Shown: piece by piece, positions 6,315-7,891 of the stretch
Numbering within the stretch: position 1 is the stretch's first letter
How the letters are laid out: every line of letters begins with the position of its first letter
DNA from: Bacteroidales bacterium UBA3868
GTDB lineage: Bacteria > Bacteroidota > Bacteroidia > Bacteroidales > WCHB1-69
Assembly: GCA_002392325.1 (NCBI GenBank)
Contig: DGGS01000129.1
Coordinates: forward strand, 1-7,891
Direction: 5' to 3'
DNA: 7,891 bases
The notes under the pieces: generated by a model
Told to the model about the DNA's origin: nothing
The model's database searches: none
Seen by the model: only the letters and a program-made list of their open reading frames with translations
Made by a program: the position numbers and the translations under genes

Positions 6315-7891
6315 TTAAAACGCATACCGCAGATGGACCAATATCTGCCATGTGGAGGAAAGATTGTTATAGACCGACCATGTGGGTTGGCTAAATGTAT
6401 AGGTACCATCTTTGTAATTCAATACCACATCATTGTCGAGCACTTTGCAGACGCCCCACTTGCTGTAGAACAAATTAGCGAGGTTATTAATATCCAAACC
6501 GACATCCAATGTGTGTTTATGACCGGACACATTGAAATAGAACTCTTGGGAAAACTTGAAGTTGATTCGGTTCAACCACGGGACTTTGCCAGCATTGCGT
6601 TTGGAATACTCACCTCTGTGCTTGCTCAAATAACTGTCGCTCGCAATGTATTCCTCGAAGGCGGCCTTGTTCTCATCGGAGATGAATGGCATGGCAGCCA
6701 GTTCATCCACTGTGGGGATGTACATCAACTGAGGAGTACTTCCCATGCCGCTCACATTGTTGATGAGGTAAGAATGGCGAGTCTGGTATAAACCACTGTA
6801 AACACCCATGTTGTAGCCCTCATAGAACAATCCTAGTCTGGTGGCAGTGTGTTTGCCCTCCTTGATGGTGTAACCAATGGCACCTATCACACGATGGGGA
6901 GGAACAAAGCCTGCGTATCCAAGCTCAGGCGCATTACCATCGTTTCGATTAGCTGTGTTGGCGAAAGAGGAAACCTGATCGCCGGCGCCATCAGAAATCG
7001 TGTAGGAATGGCTGAATGTGTAAGCCGCCATCAAGTGAAGGCCGAAGTTGAAAGACTTGGACAGTTTGGCTGACAATGCGAGATACTGACCGTGAATTCC
7101 CTTCTCATTATGGAGATAGTAACCATTCATCTTGCCATTATTCCTATTCATGATATTCTCTGAACTGTAATGGGTACGAGCTTCCGGTTCACCCGGCAAC
7201 TGCACAGTGCCATCCTCCTTATAACCAAGAACGGAAGCATAAACCTCATTGATATTATAGGAATAAATGCCTTCAACAGTGAGTTTCACATCACCGGGGA
7301 TCGTGAAGTCAAATGCGAGAGAGGATTTCCAGCTAGTGGGCATCTTCAAGTCCTTGGCAATGATAGTGGCACTGGTGGGAGCAGGAAGATTCTGACGTTG
7401 AAACGCATTTCCAGCATATACGCTATTGATAATATCAGCACGATCAGAACTGAAGTTCACCACAGGGTTGCCCGTGTTGTTGTTGGCAATATATTGGTAC
7501 TGCAAACAGTTGGAATTGCCAGCAGCACTCACAAGCCACACATTCGGAATTCGGCCTGTGAAAAGTCCGGTACCACCACGCATGATGACCTTGCGGTCTT
7601 TCGTGATATCCCAGTTGAAACCGATACGTGGTGACACATTGACCGTCAGTTTGGGAATGTCAGCTGTGCTGAGACCAGCGAAGGAACTCTCGGGGTGCGC
7701 GGCCGCAACAGCATCGAAATCAAGATTCCGGTTGTCGTTGGGGAATCGGATAATGGGCATTTCCAAACGGAGACCAAACGTGAGTTTGAAAAACTTGCTG
7801 AATTCCATCTCATCCTGCGCATAGACAGAGGCCTGCGAATAGTCGAAGGTCGGATACAGGGTTTCCGTTGGATCATCCGAGTTGGCATGCG
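6315..7891 (-). CDS. TonB-dependent receptor, Oar-like, 5' end missing
   Basis: The frame is open to the right edge: 27 codons precede the Met at 7806-7808, so that Met is internal. About 524 residues are present, the C-terminal part of an outer-membrane beta-barrel; full Oar-like proteins are usually around 1000 residues with an N-terminal carboxypeptidase-regulatory-like domain and plug, both outside this window. Family features include YAQDE (7809-7823) followed by LTFGLRLEMP, PRIGFNWD (7608-7631), RGGTGLFTGRIPNVW, the long stretch of alternating barrel strands, and a final strand ending LRYAF with the C-terminal Phe expected by the BAM assembly machinery. Oar-like receptors take up substrates using TonB energy or serve in protein export and adhesion in Myxococcus and Bacteroidota; the ligand here is unknown. 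No SusD partner lies downstream, which argues against a SusC-type glycan system. By eye it is more A/T-rich than the glmM gene. Confidence 0.87.
   Translation of the reverse strand, partial: HANSDDPTETLYPTFDYSQASVYAQDEMEFSKFFKLTFGLRLEMPIIRFPNDNRNLDFDAVAAAHPESSFAGLSTADIPKLTVNVSPRIGFNWDITKDRKVIMRGGTGLFTGRIPNVWLVSAAGNSNCLQYQYIANNNTGNPVVNFSSDRADIINSVYAGNAFQRQNLPAPTSATIIAKDLKMPTSWKSSLAFDFTIPGDVKLTVEGIYSYNINEVYASVLGYKEDGTVQLPGEPEARTHYSSENIMNRNNGKMNGYYLHNEKGIHGQYLALSAKLSKSFNFGLHLMAAYTFSHSYTISDGAGDQVSSFANTANRNDGNAPELGYAGFVPPHRVIGAIGYTIKEGKHTATRLGLFYEGYNMGVYSGLYQTRHSYLINNVSGMGSTPQLMYIPTVDELAAMPFISDENKAAFEEYIASDSYLSKHRGEYSKRNAGKVPWLNRINFKFSQEFYFNVSGHKHTLDVGLDINNLANLFYSKWGVCKVLDNDVVLNYKDGTYTFSQPTWSVYNNLSSTWQILVHLRYAF

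Noticed and set aside
7170..7634. 154-codon + strand frame opposite the TonB-dependent receptor
   Set aside because: It is antisense to a well-supported barrel domain and has no family features.

Overview
The window looks like chromosomal DNA from a member of the Bacteroidota, most likely order Bacteroidales. The evidence is two secreted thioredoxin-like proteins of the DUF4369/DUF5106 type, an Oar-like TonB-dependent receptor ending in an aromatic residue, A/T-rich leaders with no Shine-Dalgarno sequence, and a Bacteroidota-type phosphoglucosamine mutase. Genus cannot be fixed from the sequence alone. No mobile element, CRISPR array, tRNA or rRNA was seen.

Layout: five genes run on the + strand from 1 to 6258, and one gene runs towards them on the - strand from the right edge. 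The + strand holds the 3' part of a phosphoglucosamine mutase gene (glmM-like, 1-1308), then after 11 bases a secreted thioredoxin-like protein (1320-2675). A 125-base gap follows, containing a short helically phased tandem repeat (2730-2766). Next is a second, related secreted thioredoxin-like protein (2801-4315), then after 33 bases a PLP-dependent alpha-oxoamine synthase family enzyme (4349-5614), and 2 bases later a HAD-superfamily phosphatase (5617-6258). A perfect 24-base palindrome (6266-6289) separates this block from the convergent TonB-dependent receptor gene (6315 to the right edge, 5' end missing) and probably terminates transcription from both sides.

How the genes may work together: the left block has an envelope theme. 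GlmM supplies glucosamine-1-phosphate for peptidoglycan and lipopolysaccharide. The two thioredoxin-like proteins should act in the periplasm or at the outer membrane. The oxoamine synthase is of the family that makes serine-palmitoyl (sphingoid), cysteate-acyl (sulfonolipid), aminoketobutyrate or biotin intermediates, and its tightly linked HAD protein could be a partner phosphatase. This link is inference; the only direct support is strand, spacing and order. Most of the window is ordinary housekeeping and envelope content. I did not find a convincing new biological system. The most useful leads are the oxoamine synthase/HAD pair, the paired divergent thioredoxin-like paralogues, and the small repeat between them.
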